A stretch of 45,736 bases of DNA from Lactobacillus johnsonii ATCC 33200 (GTDB taxonomy: Bacteria > Bacillota > Bacilli > Lactobacillales > Lactobacillaceae), in assembly GCF_000159355.1 (NCBI RefSeq), contig NZ_GG670120.1, positions 769,147 through 814,882 on the forward strand, in the 5' to 3' direction. Each line of letters begins with the position of its first letter. Within the stretch, counting starts at the first letter, position 1. The notes beneath the pieces were generated by a model. The model saw only the letters and a list, made by a program, of their open reading frames with translations, did no database searches and had not been told where the DNA came from. A program made the position numbers and the translations under genes. Below, in pieces: positions 6,796-15,827 of this stretch.

Positions 6796-8283
6796 ATGAT
6801 TTTAACTTGGGACATAATTAGAAGGATAATCGAAATTCTTTGGTTAATTAATGTTGGGCTAGCAATTTGGACTGTTTTTCGTAGTCATCGTGACATTGCT
6901 TCTACTTGGGCGTGGCTTTTGATTTTATGTATCTTACCGTATGTTGGATTTGTTTTGTATTTATTTACTGGCCGACAATTATCACACGATGATATTTTCT
7001 CAATTGAAACTGAACAGAAAAAAATCCGTGATCATTTTCTTAATGAACAAAATAGGCTATTACGAATCCATGACTTGCTGCCAAGTAAATCTCAAAATCC
7101 ACGTGCAAGACGGTTAGTAGAACTAAACTTAAACAATGATGATGCCCTTTTAACTTTTAATAACGAAGTTGAGACTTTTATCGACGGACAAGTTTTGTTT
7201 CCAAATCTTATAAAAAATATTGAGGAAGCTAAAAGAAGCATTAATGTAGAATTTTATACATTTTATGATGACCAATTAGGAAATCAGGTCTTACAAGCTT
7301 TAGAAAAAGCAGCCAGTCGTGGCGTTAAAATTAGAGTTTTATATGATGCAAGCGGATCGCGTGGTACACGACCATCTTTTTTTAAAAAACTTCGTCAGTT
7401 GGGAGGAGAAGCGCAGCCTTTCATTTCAACAGCTGGAAACCGCCTTTTTACTACTCCTCGTGCTAATTACCATTTACACCGTAAATTAGTAATCATTGAT
7501 AATAAAATTGGCTATATTGGAGGGTTCAATATTGGCAATCAATATATTAACCGAAGTAAGAAATTTGGACACTGGCGTGATACCCACTTACGCGTAGTAG
7601 GACAAGCAGCCTTATTAATGGAAATTCGCTTTGCAATGGATTGGAATACGAGTTGCCGTAAATCTCATCTTCCAAAATATAATATTGATAACTTAATTGA
7701 AACATTTAAATTAAAAGTAGTTCAATCTAAAGACTTGGTACCAATGCAAATTGTTTCATCTGGACCAGATAATAGTCATTTTGGTATTCGGCGAGGTTAT
7801 GAAGAAATAATTGCTCAAGCACAAAATTACGTTTACATTCAAACTCCCTACTTAATTCCAGGTGATTCAATCCTAGAGGCTTTAATTATTGCAGCAAAAA
7901 GTGGTGTTGATGTACGAATTATGATTCCTTCTATGCCTGATCATCCCTTTGTCTACCGGGCAACCGAATACTACGCAAAGTACCTAGTTAATCAAGGAGT
8001 TAAAGTTTATAAATATGATAATGGATTTATTCATGCGAAAACTATGGTTAGCGGTTCTAATATTGCTTCAGTCGGATCGGCAAATCAAGATTTTCGTAGT
8101 TATCAACTAAACTTTGAAGTAAATGCTTTTACATATAGCCCCGCTCTCACCAAGGAATTAAAAGAAATTTTTGAAGAAGATTTAAAAGAGTCAACTTTAC
8201 TCACAAAAGAGTACTTTGACAAACAATCTCATTGGCGTAAATTTAAACAATACTTTTCAAGATTATTATCACCAATTTTATAA
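6796..8283 (+). CDS. cls: Cardiolipin synthase (phospholipase D superfamily)
   Basis: 495 residues from ATG 6796, chosen because GGGGAG lies 8 bases upstream. Earlier in-frame starts fall inside thyA and the intergenic region. Two N-terminal membrane spans (about 5-25 and 35-55) are followed by two PLD domains. It condenses two phosphatidylglycerols to cardiolipin at the membrane. The first HKD motif is complete (His228, Lys230, Asp235, in HRKLVIID). The second reads HAKTMVSG (His413, Lys415), with Gly420 where the motif normally has Asp; the following SVGSANQDFRS is normal. The gene is monocistronic and ends at a bidirectional terminator. A second cls paralogue elsewhere is common in lactobacilli. 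Confidence 0.92.
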   Translation: MILTWDIIRRIIEILWLINVGLAIWTVFRSHRDIASTWAWLLILCILPYVGFVLYLFTGRQLSHDDIFSIETEQKKIRDHFLNEQNRLLRIHDLLPSKSQNPRARRLVELNLNNDDALLTFNNEVETFIDGQVLFPNLIKNIEEAKRSINVEFYTFYDDQLGNQVLQALEKAASRGVKIRVLYDASGSRGTRPSFFKKLRQLGGEAQPFISTAGNRLFTTPRANYHLHRKLVIIDNKIGYIGGFNIGNQYINRSKKFGHWRDTHLRVVGQAALLMEIRFAMDWNTSCRKSHLPKYNIDNLIETFKLKVVQSKDLVPMQIVSSGPDNSHFGIRRGYEEIIAQAQNYVYIQTPYLIPGDSILEALIIAAKSGVDVRIMIPSMPDHPFVYRATEYYAKYLVNQGVKVYKYDNGFIHAKTMVSGSNIASVGSANQDFRSYQLNFEVNAFTYSPALTKELKEIFEEDLKESTLLTKEYFDKQSHWRKFKQYFSRLLSPIL

Positions 8284-8289
8284 AAAAAA

Positions 8290-8330
8290 GAGACATCCTC
8301 AATTTTTAGTTGAGTATGTCTCCTTTTTTC
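8290..8330. terminator. Bidirectional terminator between cls and the amino-acid permease
   Basis: 13-bp stem GAGACATCCTCAA (8290-8302)/TTGAGTATGTCTC (8310-8322) with one mismatch. A T-run lies on the right and an A-run on the left, so it serves both converging genes. Confidence 0.88.
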
Positions 8331-8334
8331 TTAT

Positions 8335-9843
8335 TTATTCTTCTTCATCAACTACAGTAACAGTTTTTCTTTCTTGATATGAATAATATATCCAAGCAAT
8401 AATACCAAATGCCACTGGTCCAATAGCAGTCCAGAATGAAGTTGCATAATCACCAGTAAATAATGGCTCAATACAAGTAAAGACGATCCCTACTGCTACT
8501 ACAAGCCAAACAACAATTGTTACAGCCCACACACGTTTTTTACCCTCAATAAAGATAAATGGACGATCGATATCTTTTTTCATCTTAAAGAATGGATATG
8601 CACCAATCAGGAATAAGTACGGGGCAGATGAAGAAACATTCATCATATCCATTAAAATAGTATAGAATTGTCCAGCTGCATTACCACCAAATGAAATAAA
8701 TAAAATAATGACACTAACAATAACAGCCTGGAGCCACATTGAACGCTCTGGCATTCCGTGTCGATTTAATTTAACTAAGGATTTAGGCAGAAGTTTTGGA
8801 TCACATCCTTCAATAAAGGACTTAACAGGTGAATAAACCATTAAAAATGCTGCTGAAATTCCTGCTAAGACGTCAGCTAATCCAGCAAAACGGGAAAAAG
8901 CAGATCCTAAAGCTAATGATGCTGAATGAGAAAGTCCAAATGCTTTACCTGTTTCAACTCCCAAATTGTTAATTAAAACATATTCAACATTAGCCAAATC
9001 AACATTTTTACCACTTAATTGGCTGCTCCAATTAGCAGCTACACCACACATCAAAATATTTAAAACATATAGTGCCGTCATCCAAATCATTGCAGTAATT
9101 AAAGCCTTAGGAAACGTTTTTTCAGGTTTATCTACTGAATCAATCACACCAGCTGATGTTTCTAGACCACCGTAAGCAAACAAGGCATAAACAATGAAAG
9201 ACACAATGGCAATTGGAGATTGGAAAGCCGGATTAGGTGAATGAACTAGTGACTGCGCTGTTAAAGGTTCTGCTAACTTCCCGTGATTCAAAAAGAATAC
9301 TAAAATTGATACCAAAGTAAAACCAATTGTAATGGCTAAAGTAAAAAAGCCTCCAACGTTACTTACAGCTGCAATTTTATCAACACCTTTAGCAGCAAAG
9401 AATGTTACGACTACTAAAAATACTACTTCTAAAATTCCTAAAAGTTGTGTTGATGTCAAATTTAAAAAGTGCCAGCTTTGAGTAGTATCATGGCCTGAAA
9501 TGGTTGTTGATACCGATACTAAGAAAAATTGTGTCGATGACACAAGCCAAACTACCCAAGCAGCTAACCAAATAAAAGTACCGATAAAGGCTGTTTTTTC
9601 ACTAACTGAGCCTTTAAGCCAAGAAAAAATTCCGCCCTTAATTCCTTTAAAAGCTGCACCATATTCGGCAAAAATTAAAGCTGATGGTAAAAAGAATAAA
9701 ATTGCAGTTATGATATACCACACAATACTTGCATAACCCATTTGATAATAGGCTGTCAAAGAATTACTAAAGCCAAAAATAGCTGAAAAGATCATCAAAA
9801 CTAGACTCTTTAATCCAATTTTGACTGATTTGTCTTTTTTCAT
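8335..9843 (-). CDS. APC-family amino-acid permease, YjeM-like
   Basis: 502 residues with about 12 hydrophobic spans, fitting the amino acid-polyamine-organocation (APC) superfamily. The N-terminal half resembles the YjeM branch of the glutamate/GABA-antiporter group: an early IFSAIFGFSNS helix, then EYGAAFKGIKGGIFSWLK after TM2, and FAYGGLETSAGVIDSV in TM6. It should exchange or import an amino acid at the membrane; the substrate is unknown. The C-terminus ends in an acidic tail (VVDEEE). The gene is alone between two terminators, with a promoter at 9884-9912. The RBS (GAGGGAG) is set rather far, about 14 bases, from the ATG. Confidence 0.82.
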   Translation of the reverse strand: MKKDKSVKIGLKSLVLMIFSAIFGFSNSLTAYYQMGYASIVWYIITAILFFLPSALIFAEYGAAFKGIKGGIFSWLKGSVSEKTAFIGTFIWLAAWVVWLVSSTQFFLVSVSTTISGHDTTQSWHFLNLTSTQLLGILEVVFLVVVTFFAAKGVDKIAAVSNVGGFFTLAITIGFTLVSILVFFLNHGKLAEPLTAQSLVHSPNPAFQSPIAIVSFIVYALFAYGGLETSAGVIDSVDKPEKTFPKALITAMIWMTALYVLNILMCGVAANWSSQLSGKNVDLANVEYVLINNLGVETGKAFGLSHSASLALGSAFSRFAGLADVLAGISAAFLMVYSPVKSFIEGCDPKLLPKSLVKLNRHGMPERSMWLQAVIVSVIILFISFGGNAAGQFYTILMDMMNVSSSAPYLFLIGAYPFFKMKKDIDRPFIFIEGKKRVWAVTIVVWLVVAVGIVFTCIEPLFTGDYATSFWTAIGPVAFGIIAWIYYSYQERKTVTVVDEEE

Positions 9844-9883
9844 AAAAAACTAAAACTCTCCCTCTTTCATACAAACATTAACT

Positions 9884-9912
9884 ATTATGCGCTTTTTGTT
9901 AAATTAATACAA
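9884..9912 (-). promoter_or_regulatory. Promoter of the amino-acid permease
   Basis: Minus-strand -35 TTGTAT (9912-9907) and -10 CATAAT (9889-9884) are separated by 17 bases, just downstream of the apt terminator. Confidence 0.6.
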
Positions 9913-9934
9913 AAGAGATTAAAAATAAGCAAAA

Positions 9935-9960
9935 CAAAAAGGAACTCGATTGAGCTCCTT
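9935..9960 (-). terminator. Terminator of apt
   Basis: Minus-strand stem AAGGAGCTC/GAGTTCCTT (arms 9952-9960 and 9939-9947, one G·U) with a 4-base loop, followed by TTTTTG. Confidence 0.85.
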
Positions 9961-9967
9961 TCAAGCA

Positions 9968-10495
9968 TTAAGCACCATGGTATTTCACTAGTGAATATAT
10001 GTCTAAATCTGGGAATTGTTCTCTTCCCTTAAGATCAGTTAATTCAATATAAAATGCTGCCCCTACTACTTCTCCACCTAAGTTTTCGATTAATTCCTTA
10101 GTTGCGTGAAGAGTACCAGCAGTTGCCATCAAGTCATCACAGATTACAACTTTTTGACCTGGCTTAATTGCATCTTTATGCATTTCTAAGACATTAGAAC
10201 CATATTCTAAATCATAAGAAGCACTTTCTACTTCGCGTGGCAACTTATGAGGCTTACGAGCTGGTACAAAACCAACTCCTAATTCTGTTGCAACAGGACA
10301 GCCAACAATAAATCCACGGGCTTCTGGTCCAACAATTACTTCTGCTCCACGACTTTTAGCATAATCAGCTAATTCATGAGTAGCAGCGCGATATAATTTC
10401 CCATCTTGCAAAATTGGGGTGATATCGCGAAAGACAATCCCCTTATTTGGAAAATCCTGTACACTTGCAATGTGTTCTTTAAAATCAATTGCCAT
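9968..10495 (-). CDS. apt: Adenine phosphoribosyltransferase
   Basis: 175 residues, standard length. It salvages adenine with PRPP to make AMP in the cytosol. The PRPP-binding motif [13 protein letters not shown] is at 116-128, and GPEARGF at 56-62 and PRE at 86-88 are also typical. ATG at 10495 has GGAGG about 10 bases upstream. It lies 134 bases downstream of recJ, as often in Firmicutes, and has its own upstream region with a PurBox-like sequence, so purine-linked control is possible. Confidence 0.96.
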   Translation of the reverse strand: MAIDFKEHIASVQDFPNKGIVFRDITPILQDGKLYRAATHELADYAKSRGAEVIVGPEARGFIVGCPVATELGVGFVPARKPHKLPREVESASYDLEYGSNVLEMHKDAIKPGQKVVICDDLMATAGTLHATKELIENLGGEVVGAAFYIELTDLKGREQFPDLDIYSLVKYHGA

Positions 10496-10592
10496 TTAAA
10501 GAGAAACCTCCATTTTAGACTCTCATTGAAAAATTAGACCTAGCGGTCTTTGACTTGTATATTTTACCAAATTTTTGCTTTAAAATCAGGCT

Positions 10593-10605
10593 TAAACCGA
10601 ACTTT
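10593..10605 (+). promoter_or_regulatory. Single PurBox-like sequence upstream of apt
   Basis: TAAACCGAACTTT matches the PurR box AWWWCCGAACWWT at 12 of 13 positions, about 98 bases upstream of the apt start. Only one box is seen, whereas strong PurR sites usually come in pairs, so this could be chance. Confidence 0.35.
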
Positions 10606-10629
10606 TTAATAATTTATAACTAGTAATGA

Positions 10630-12900
10630 TCACTTCAAATATTGTTTAACATAATTAATCAATTGATTTGATGGCATCGTTCTTAACTGATTAGTAAATT
10701 TTATCTGAGCGGCTATACTATTAAAATATTTTGAAGCAGTTAGTTTTTTACTTTCAGGGTTCTTATTCCCGATAATTTTTCCATCAGTAAATGAAACAAA
10801 ATTCAATTCAAAAAATACACGTAAAATAAATAAAACAGCTTGATAATCTAAGCCAAGATAAGAAGATACAGCCTGGTAATCATCAATACTTAAGTTTGGA
10901 TGTGTATAGATATATTTTAAAGTTGCACCAAAAGCATCCCTACTTGGCAAAGTATTAATTGGTAATTGATCAAATAAAAAGCGTAAATAAAGCTGCTGAT
11001 ACTTTTTCTCCAAAGCAATATTTAGCTCCATTTGATTGCGTGGTGTATCTAGTAAAGCCACTACTTCAGAATCTCCATTGTAATCTTTTGCTAGACTAAT
11101 CTTTTCTTCTGGGATCCCTAATCCATTCCTAGCCCACGGAATAATCTTTTTATCAAAAATCAAATACTTATCAGCAAATCCCATCACATAGTCTTCTTGC
11201 CGCATATCAATTACTTGATCAAAAACAGCTAATTTTGGAGCTCCATATTCAATCCCCGCTAGCATCCCTTGAACATTCGAAATATTTTTCCAACTATTAA
11301 GAGAAAGAGTAACGTAAAGTTCTTTAATAAAAGGAAGTAATGTTTGATTTAAAAATCCCTTGTTAAAACCGACAATTGTAAGCTTCCCCGCATTTTTTTC
11401 TGCTGTAAACTTTACATGATTTTTATCTTTTCCCATTTTAAATAGACTCTTAATGTGGGGCTCACTAATACTAAAAATTGGTTCAGGATTACCTGTTCCA
11501 AATGGACCAACCAGATTAATCTCAGCTATGGTATCAGTCGTTATCTCTTTTAAGTTTAATTCAAAGTCAAAATCTTTTACCTCAAGATCAGTACTTGGTT
11601 TAAAACTATCCTCAAAGCGTACTCGTAATTCTTCGATCTTGTCGGCTTTGAAAGATAAACCACAAGCAAAATCATGACCACCAAATTTATCTAAAAGATC
11701 CTCCTTCATTGGTTCTAAAGCATTAAATAAATTAAATCCCTTGCTTGATCGGCCAGATCCCTTTAATTCACCTGCTTCATCCTTAGTGAGGACAAGAGTA
11801 GGTTTATGCAACTTTTCGACCACTTTGTTTGCTACGAGTCCTAAGACACCCTCATGAAAATCAGGATTATAAATAACTAGAGTATTTCGATGCTGCCAGC
11901 CATTCTTTTCAACTTGCGCTAAACAATCTTCATAAACTTTACTTGTAAGTTCTTTTCTCTCATTATTTAATTCTTCAATCCTAGTAGCTATTTTTTCAGC
12001 TTGTTCTTCATCATCACTTAAAAGTAATTCCACGGCTAAACTAGCATTTGCCAAACGTCCAACAGCATTTAATCTAGGTGCAATATTAAAGCCAACATCT
12101 GTTGCCGTAATTTGGCCCATAGTTAAACCTGCTGGTTTAATCAAAGCGCGTAATCCTGGTCGTTCAGTTTGATTCAGAATATCTAAACCACGTTTTACAA
12201 TAATATGGCCTTCACCAGTAACTTTTACCATATCGCCAATTGTTCCAATCATGGCCAAATCTAATAGCTCAGGCATTGTATCTTGCATTAATGCACGGCA
12301 AATTGTATACGCAACCCCTGCTCCACAATAATCATCAAATGGATATTTCTGACCAGGATAATTACAGTGAACAGTACTGAAAGCTGCTGGTTTTTGATCT
12401 TGAAAAGTATGATGATCAGTTAAAATTACATCGACACCATGTTCTTGGGCGTACTTTATTTCTTCTACACCAGTTACACCATTGTCAACAGTAATAATTA
12501 ATTTAGTTCCATCTTCTACTATCTCTTGATAGCGAGTCATGTTTGGTCCATAACCATCTTTAAATCTATCGGGAATAAAAAAATGAACATCGGCACCCAA
12601 AATTTCCAAAGTATCCATCATGATACTAGTTGCTGTGATCCCATCCGCATCATAATCACCATATATGGTTATCTTTTCACCATTATCAATTGCTTGATTA
12701 ATTCGATCAATTGTCTTTTCCATATCATGCATCAAAAAAGGATCAGCTAGGTCATTTTCATCCGCATTTAACCAAAAATCTAAGTTTTCTGCAGTATTTA
12801 TCCCTCTTAAAGCAAAAAGTTTAGCTTGAATATCAGTTAAACCATAATCCTTAATTAATCCTTCATCTAAATTATTTGCTTGTCTTTGTTGCCATTTCAT
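10630..12900 (-). CDS. recJ: Single-stranded-DNA-specific exonuclease RecJ
   Basis: 756 residues, the long Firmicute form (E. coli RecJ is about 577). It degrades ssDNA 5' to 3' in recombination and mismatch repair. DHH-superfamily motifs: DYDADG at 82-87, TVDNGV (138-143) and TDHH at 161-164, which bind Mn2+; then DHHA1 with GGHDFACGLSF, an OB fold, and a C-terminal extension typical of Bacillus/Lactobacillus proteins. A TATAAT at 12950-12945 inside the spacer to srtA is a likely -10 for recJ. The RBS AGGTGA is about 12 bases from the ATG. Confidence 0.95.
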   Translation of the reverse strand: MKWQQRQANNLDEGLIKDYGLTDIQAKLFALRGINTAENLDFWLNADENDLADPFLMHDMEKTIDRINQAIDNGEKITIYGDYDADGITATSIMMDTLEILGADVHFFIPDRFKDGYGPNMTRYQEIVEDGTKLIITVDNGVTGVEEIKYAQEHGVDVILTDHHTFQDQKPAAFSTVHCNYPGQKYPFDDYCGAGVAYTICRALMQDTMPELLDLAMIGTIGDMVKVTGEGHIIVKRGLDILNQTERPGLRALIKPAGLTMGQITATDVGFNIAPRLNAVGRLANASLAVELLLSDDEEQAEKIATRIEELNNERKELTSKVYEDCLAQVEKNGWQHRNTLVIYNPDFHEGVLGLVANKVVEKLHKPTLVLTKDEAGELKGSGRSSKGFNLFNALEPMKEDLLDKFGGHDFACGLSFKADKIEELRVRFEDSFKPSTDLEVKDFDFELNLKEITTDTIAEINLVGPFGTGNPEPIFSISEPHIKSLFKMGKDKNHVKFTAEKNAGKLTIVGFNKGFLNQTLLPFIKELYVTLSLNSWKNISNVQGMLAGIEYGAPKLAVFDQVIDMRQEDYVMGFADKYLIFDKKIIPWARNGLGIPEEKISLAKDYNGDSEVVALLDTPRNQMELNIALEKKYQQLYLRFLFDQLPINTLPSRDAFGATLKYIYTHPNLSIDDYQAVSSYLGLDYQAVLFILRVFFELNFVSFTDGKIIGNKNPESKKLTASKYFNSIAAQIKFTNQLRTMPSNQLINYVKQYLK

Positions 12901-12960
12901 TATTTTCTAGTTCACCTAAATCATCTATAAACATCTAAGTTTCTATTATAGCAAAAGTTA

Positions 12961-12997
12961 AAAAGGATTTACTTCCTTTCATTAAGAAGTAAATCCC
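12961..12997 (-). terminator. Terminator of srtA
   Basis: Perfect 11-bp stem on the minus strand, GGATTTACTTC (12997-12987)/GAAGTAAATCC (12976-12966), followed by TTTTT. Confidence 0.88.
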
Positions 12998-12998
12998 T

Positions 12999-13688
12999 TT
13001 ATTTAAGCTTGAAAATTTGAAGATTTTTGTCCGTTGCTGGTTCTTCCGCAATTAATTTTCCTCTAATTGCCCAGCGATTAACCCCACCATCAGCACAGGT
13101 AATTAAAGTAACAATATTCTGCTTAGTATTATCCACTAGCCAAACTGCTGTTGGATCAACAATTTTTTTCATATATATTCGATAGACATAAATCTTATCT
13201 AGATTAGTCAAATATACTTTTTCGCCTATTTTAGTGTTTTCTAGTGGTGAAAATAATACTCCCTTAGCAGTCATATAGTGTCCAGCTAACGGATAGTTTC
13301 CCTTTCCCATCACTTGATCAGGTCTCATAGTTCCTCCGCCAGTTGACATGGCATCATCGCTTAACCCTTTCATAATTGGTAAGTACATGTTTACGCTGGG
13401 AACCGCAATCGCGCCAATTGCATCCGCTGTATTATTGACACGCGACTTTGTTACTTGACCAAAGTCGATTTCCTCTACCTTAGAAAAATCAAACATTCCT
13501 TTTTTCTTTTGATTCTTTTTAACAGTTTCTTTATTCAACTTTTTTAAGGCAGTCGTTTGATTTTGTCTAACCATCATATCTCGGATCTGACTATTGAAAA
13601 TCATCCCTAATCCGATAATTAATAAAATAATTGCAGCAATTCTAATGATCCAAGTTTTCTTAGAATTATTTTTCTTTGTTTGTGCCAT
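12999..13688 (-). CDS. srtA: Sortase A (class A housekeeping sortase)
   Basis: 229 residues, the normal size. It is a membrane-anchored transpeptidase that cleaves LPxTG-type sorting signals and links surface proteins to peptidoglycan. It has a Lys/Arg-rich N-terminus, one membrane span at about 13-31, a spacer, then the sortase barrel. Catalytic residues seen: His137 in LAGHYM, Cys198 in VTLITCADGG (the TLxTC motif) and Arg209 in WAIRGKLI. It stands alone between the recJ and lepA units, with its own terminator and upstream region. Three 11-bp direct repeats lie upstream of its probable promoter. Confidence 0.95.
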   Translation of the reverse strand: MAQTKKNNSKKTWIIRIAAIILLIIGLGMIFNSQIRDMMVRQNQTTALKKLNKETVKKNQKKKGMFDFSKVEEIDFGQVTKSRVNNTADAIGAIAVPSVNMYLPIMKGLSDDAMSTGGGTMRPDQVMGKGNYPLAGHYMTAKGVLFSPLENTKIGEKVYLTNLDKIYVYRIYMKKIVDPTAVWLVDNTKQNIVTLITCADGGVNRWAIRGKLIAEEPATDKNLQIFKLK

Positions 13689-13722
13689 TTTTCTATTCCT
13701 TAATTAATTGATACCGTTATAA

Positions 13723-13728
13723 ATTCTA
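13723..13728 (-). promoter_or_regulatory. Probable extended -10 of srtA
   Basis: Minus-strand TGTTAGAAT gives a TGn extended -10 with TAGAAT at 13728-13723. No convincing -35 stands at the proper distance, which would suit an activator-dependent promoter. Confidence 0.45.
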
Positions 13729-13766
13729 ACACAAATTTAGAAAAAGAATATCAATTACCTTAGCGA

Positions 13767-13799
13767 TAGATTTTACGTAGACTTTAGGTAGATTTTATT
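13767..13799. repeat. Three 11-bp direct repeats upstream of srtA
   Basis: TAGATTTTACG (13767), TAGACTTTAGG (13778) and TAGATTTTATT (13789) repeat at exactly 11-bp intervals with consensus TAGAYTTTA. They lie about 40-70 bp upstream of the probable srtA -10. Tandem 11-bp spacing is typical of OmpR-family response-regulator sites, which is an inference here. Confidence 0.6.
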
Positions 13800-13803
13800 T
13801 TAA

Positions 13804-13838
13804 TCAAAAAAAGACGCACCAAAAGCCTTGGTACGTCT
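13804..13838 (-). terminator. Terminator of lepA
   Basis: Minus-strand stem AGACGTACCAA (13838-13828)/TTGGTGCGTCT (13822-13812) with one G·U and a 5-base loop, followed by a run of T. Confidence 0.88.
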
Positions 13839-13853
13839 ATAAAGTCATGTTAT

Positions 13854-15692
13854 TTATTTACCTTTAATGTCGTCATCGTTCATTTTTAAAACAGCCATAA
13901 ATGCATCTTGAGGCACTTCTACTCTACCAACTGCTTTCATTCTCTTTTTACCACGACGCTGTTTCTCAAGCAATTTTGCACGTCGATCAGGGTCACCGGT
14001 ATGAATCTTCCAAGTAACATCTTTACGATATGGTTTAATTGTTGCACGAGAAATAATTTTAGCTCCAATGGCCCCTTGAATATCAACTTCAAAGTTCTGA
14101 CGCGGAATCAGTTTCTTAAGCATTGTCGTCATTTGACGAGCACGATTTTGTGCTTCTTCACGGTGTGCAATAAAGCTGAGGGCATCGATAGGTTCCTTAT
14201 TAAGAAGCATATCAATCTTAACTAAGTCCGTTGCACGATAACCGGTTATTTCATAATCAAGGGATGCATAGCCCTTAGTTGAAGATTTTAATTCATCAAA
14301 GAAATCATAAATAATTTCGGCTAATGGCATATTGTAAATAACATTTACTCGATACTTATCTAAGTAATCCATAGTTACAAATTCGCCGCGCTTTCGCTGA
14401 CATAATTCCATTACTGGTCCCACAAAATCATTTGGCACCATAATTTCTGCTTTAACATAAGGCTCTTGAACTTCCTTATATGCACCAGCATCAGGCAAAT
14501 CAGCTGGGTTATCAATCAACTTAGTTGATCCGTCGTTCATAATAGCATGATAGTCTACACTTGGTGCGGTCATGATTAAATCCATGCCAAACTCTTGCTC
14601 GAGTCGTTCTTGAACAACGTCCATATGAAGCAATCCTAAAAATCCACACCGGAAACCAAAGCCCAAAGCTTGAGATGTTTCAGGTTCAAATTCTAAGGCA
14701 GCATCATTCAATTGTAACTTTTGAAGCGCTTCTTTCAAATCATCATACTTTTGATTGTCAACTGGATACATACCAGAGTAAACCATTGGTGGAATTTGAC
14801 GATAACCTGGAAGTGGCTTTTCAGTTGGATTTTCAGCACTAGTAATGGTATCACCAACACGAGTTTCACGAACTGATTTGATGTTAGCAGTTAAATATCC
14901 TACGTCCCCAGCAATAAGCATATCTTTTTTAACTGGATGTGGGCTTGAAACACCTACTTCTGTTACTTCAAACTCTTTTCCAGTATTCATAATACGAATT
15001 TTATCGCCTGGTTTAACTGTTCCCTCTTCAATTCGAACAGATAAAACAACACCGCGATAATCATCATATTTTGAATCAAAAATCAAAGCCTTTAATGGGG
15101 CATTGAGGTCACCGTCAGGTGCAGGTACTTTTTTCACAATTTCTTCTAGTAATTCAGGGATACCTTGACCTGTTTTTCCTGACACTTCTACTGCATCCGA
15201 GGCATCAAGACCAATCATCTCTTCAATTTCGTTTTTACACATCTCGGGATCAGCTGATGGTAAATCGATCTTATTAATAACTGGTAAAATTTCCAAGTCA
15301 TCATCAATAGCTAAATAAGTATTAGCCAAAGTTTGTGCTTGTACACCTTGAGTGGCATCCACTACTAACAGTGCCCCCTCACAGGCCGCTAAAGATCTTG
15401 AAACTTCATATGAAAAGTCTACGTGACCCGGGGTATCAATTAAGTGAAAGATATATGTTTCACCATCTTTAGCGTGGTATTTTACTTCTACAGAATTTAG
15501 CTTAATAGTTATACCACGTTGCCGTTCTAGTGGCATATCGTCAAGTAATTGATTTTTCATTTGACGTTCAGAAACAGTATCTGTTAATTCTAAAATACGA
15601 TCTGCAATCGTTGATTTTCCATGATCAATATGGGCAACAATTGAAAAATTTCGAATATGTTTTTGATAATCTTGTAATTTTTTTATATCCAT
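13854..15692 (-). CDS. lepA: Elongation factor 4 (LepA), ribosome-associated GTPase
   Basis: 612 residues, standard length. It binds the ribosome and acts in back-translocation or initiation quality control. The GTPase domain has P-loop AHIDHGKST (20-28), DTPGH and NKIDLP. Domain II, EF-G-like domains III and V, and the LepA-specific C-terminal domain ending in basic residues and a [11 protein letters not shown] stretch follow. It lies downstream of dnaJ, separated by the dnaJ terminator, and has its own promoter. Confidence 0.97.
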   Translation of the reverse strand: MDIKKLQDYQKHIRNFSIVAHIDHGKSTIADRILELTDTVSERQMKNQLLDDMPLERQRGITIKLNSVEVKYHAKDGETYIFHLIDTPGHVDFSYEVSRSLAACEGALLVVDATQGVQAQTLANTYLAIDDDLEILPVINKIDLPSADPEMCKNEIEEMIGLDASDAVEVSGKTGQGIPELLEEIVKKVPAPDGDLNAPLKALIFDSKYDDYRGVVLSVRIEEGTVKPGDKIRIMNTGKEFEVTEVGVSSPHPVKKDMLIAGDVGYLTANIKSVRETRVGDTITSAENPTEKPLPGYRQIPPMVYSGMYPVDNQKYDDLKEALQKLQLNDAALEFEPETSQALGFGFRCGFLGLLHMDVVQERLEQEFGMDLIMTAPSVDYHAIMNDGSTKLIDNPADLPDAGAYKEVQEPYVKAEIMVPNDFVGPVMELCQRKRGEFVTMDYLDKYRVNVIYNMPLAEIIYDFFDELKSSTKGYASLDYEITGYRATDLVKIDMLLNKEPIDALSFIAHREEAQNRARQMTTMLKKLIPRQNFEVDIQGAIGAKIISRATIKPYRKDVTWKIHTGDPDRRAKLLEKQRRGKKRMKAVGRVEVPQDAFMAVLKMNDDDIKGK

Positions 15693-15716
15693 GTTCTCAC
15701 CCTTTTCGCTTTATTA

Positions 15717-15745
15717 ATTATATCAAAGGCCTACGACTAGATAAA
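15717..15745 (-). promoter_or_regulatory. Promoter of lepA
   Basis: Minus-strand -35 TTTATC (15745-15740), 17-base spacer and perfect -10 TATAAT (15722-15717), about 25 bases before the ATG. Confidence 0.65.
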
Positions 15746-15779
15746 ATTCTTAATGCATATTGAAGTAATTATTTATTAC

Positions 15780-15822
15780 AAAAATAAAACGCATACCTCA
15801 AGACTTATAGAGATATACGTTT
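15780..15822 (-). terminator. Terminator of dnaJ (end of the heat-shock operon)
   Basis: Minus-strand 13-bp stem with two G·U pairs (arms 15810-15822 and 15787-15799), 10-base loop, followed by TTTTATTTT. Confidence 0.8.
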
Positions 15823-15827
15823 CACTT

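Noticed and set aside
10536-10549. Hairpin AGACC-TAGC-GGTCT upstream of apt as a terminator
   Set aside because: The stem is only 5 bp with no T-run on the minus strand; it may be a small leader hairpin at most.
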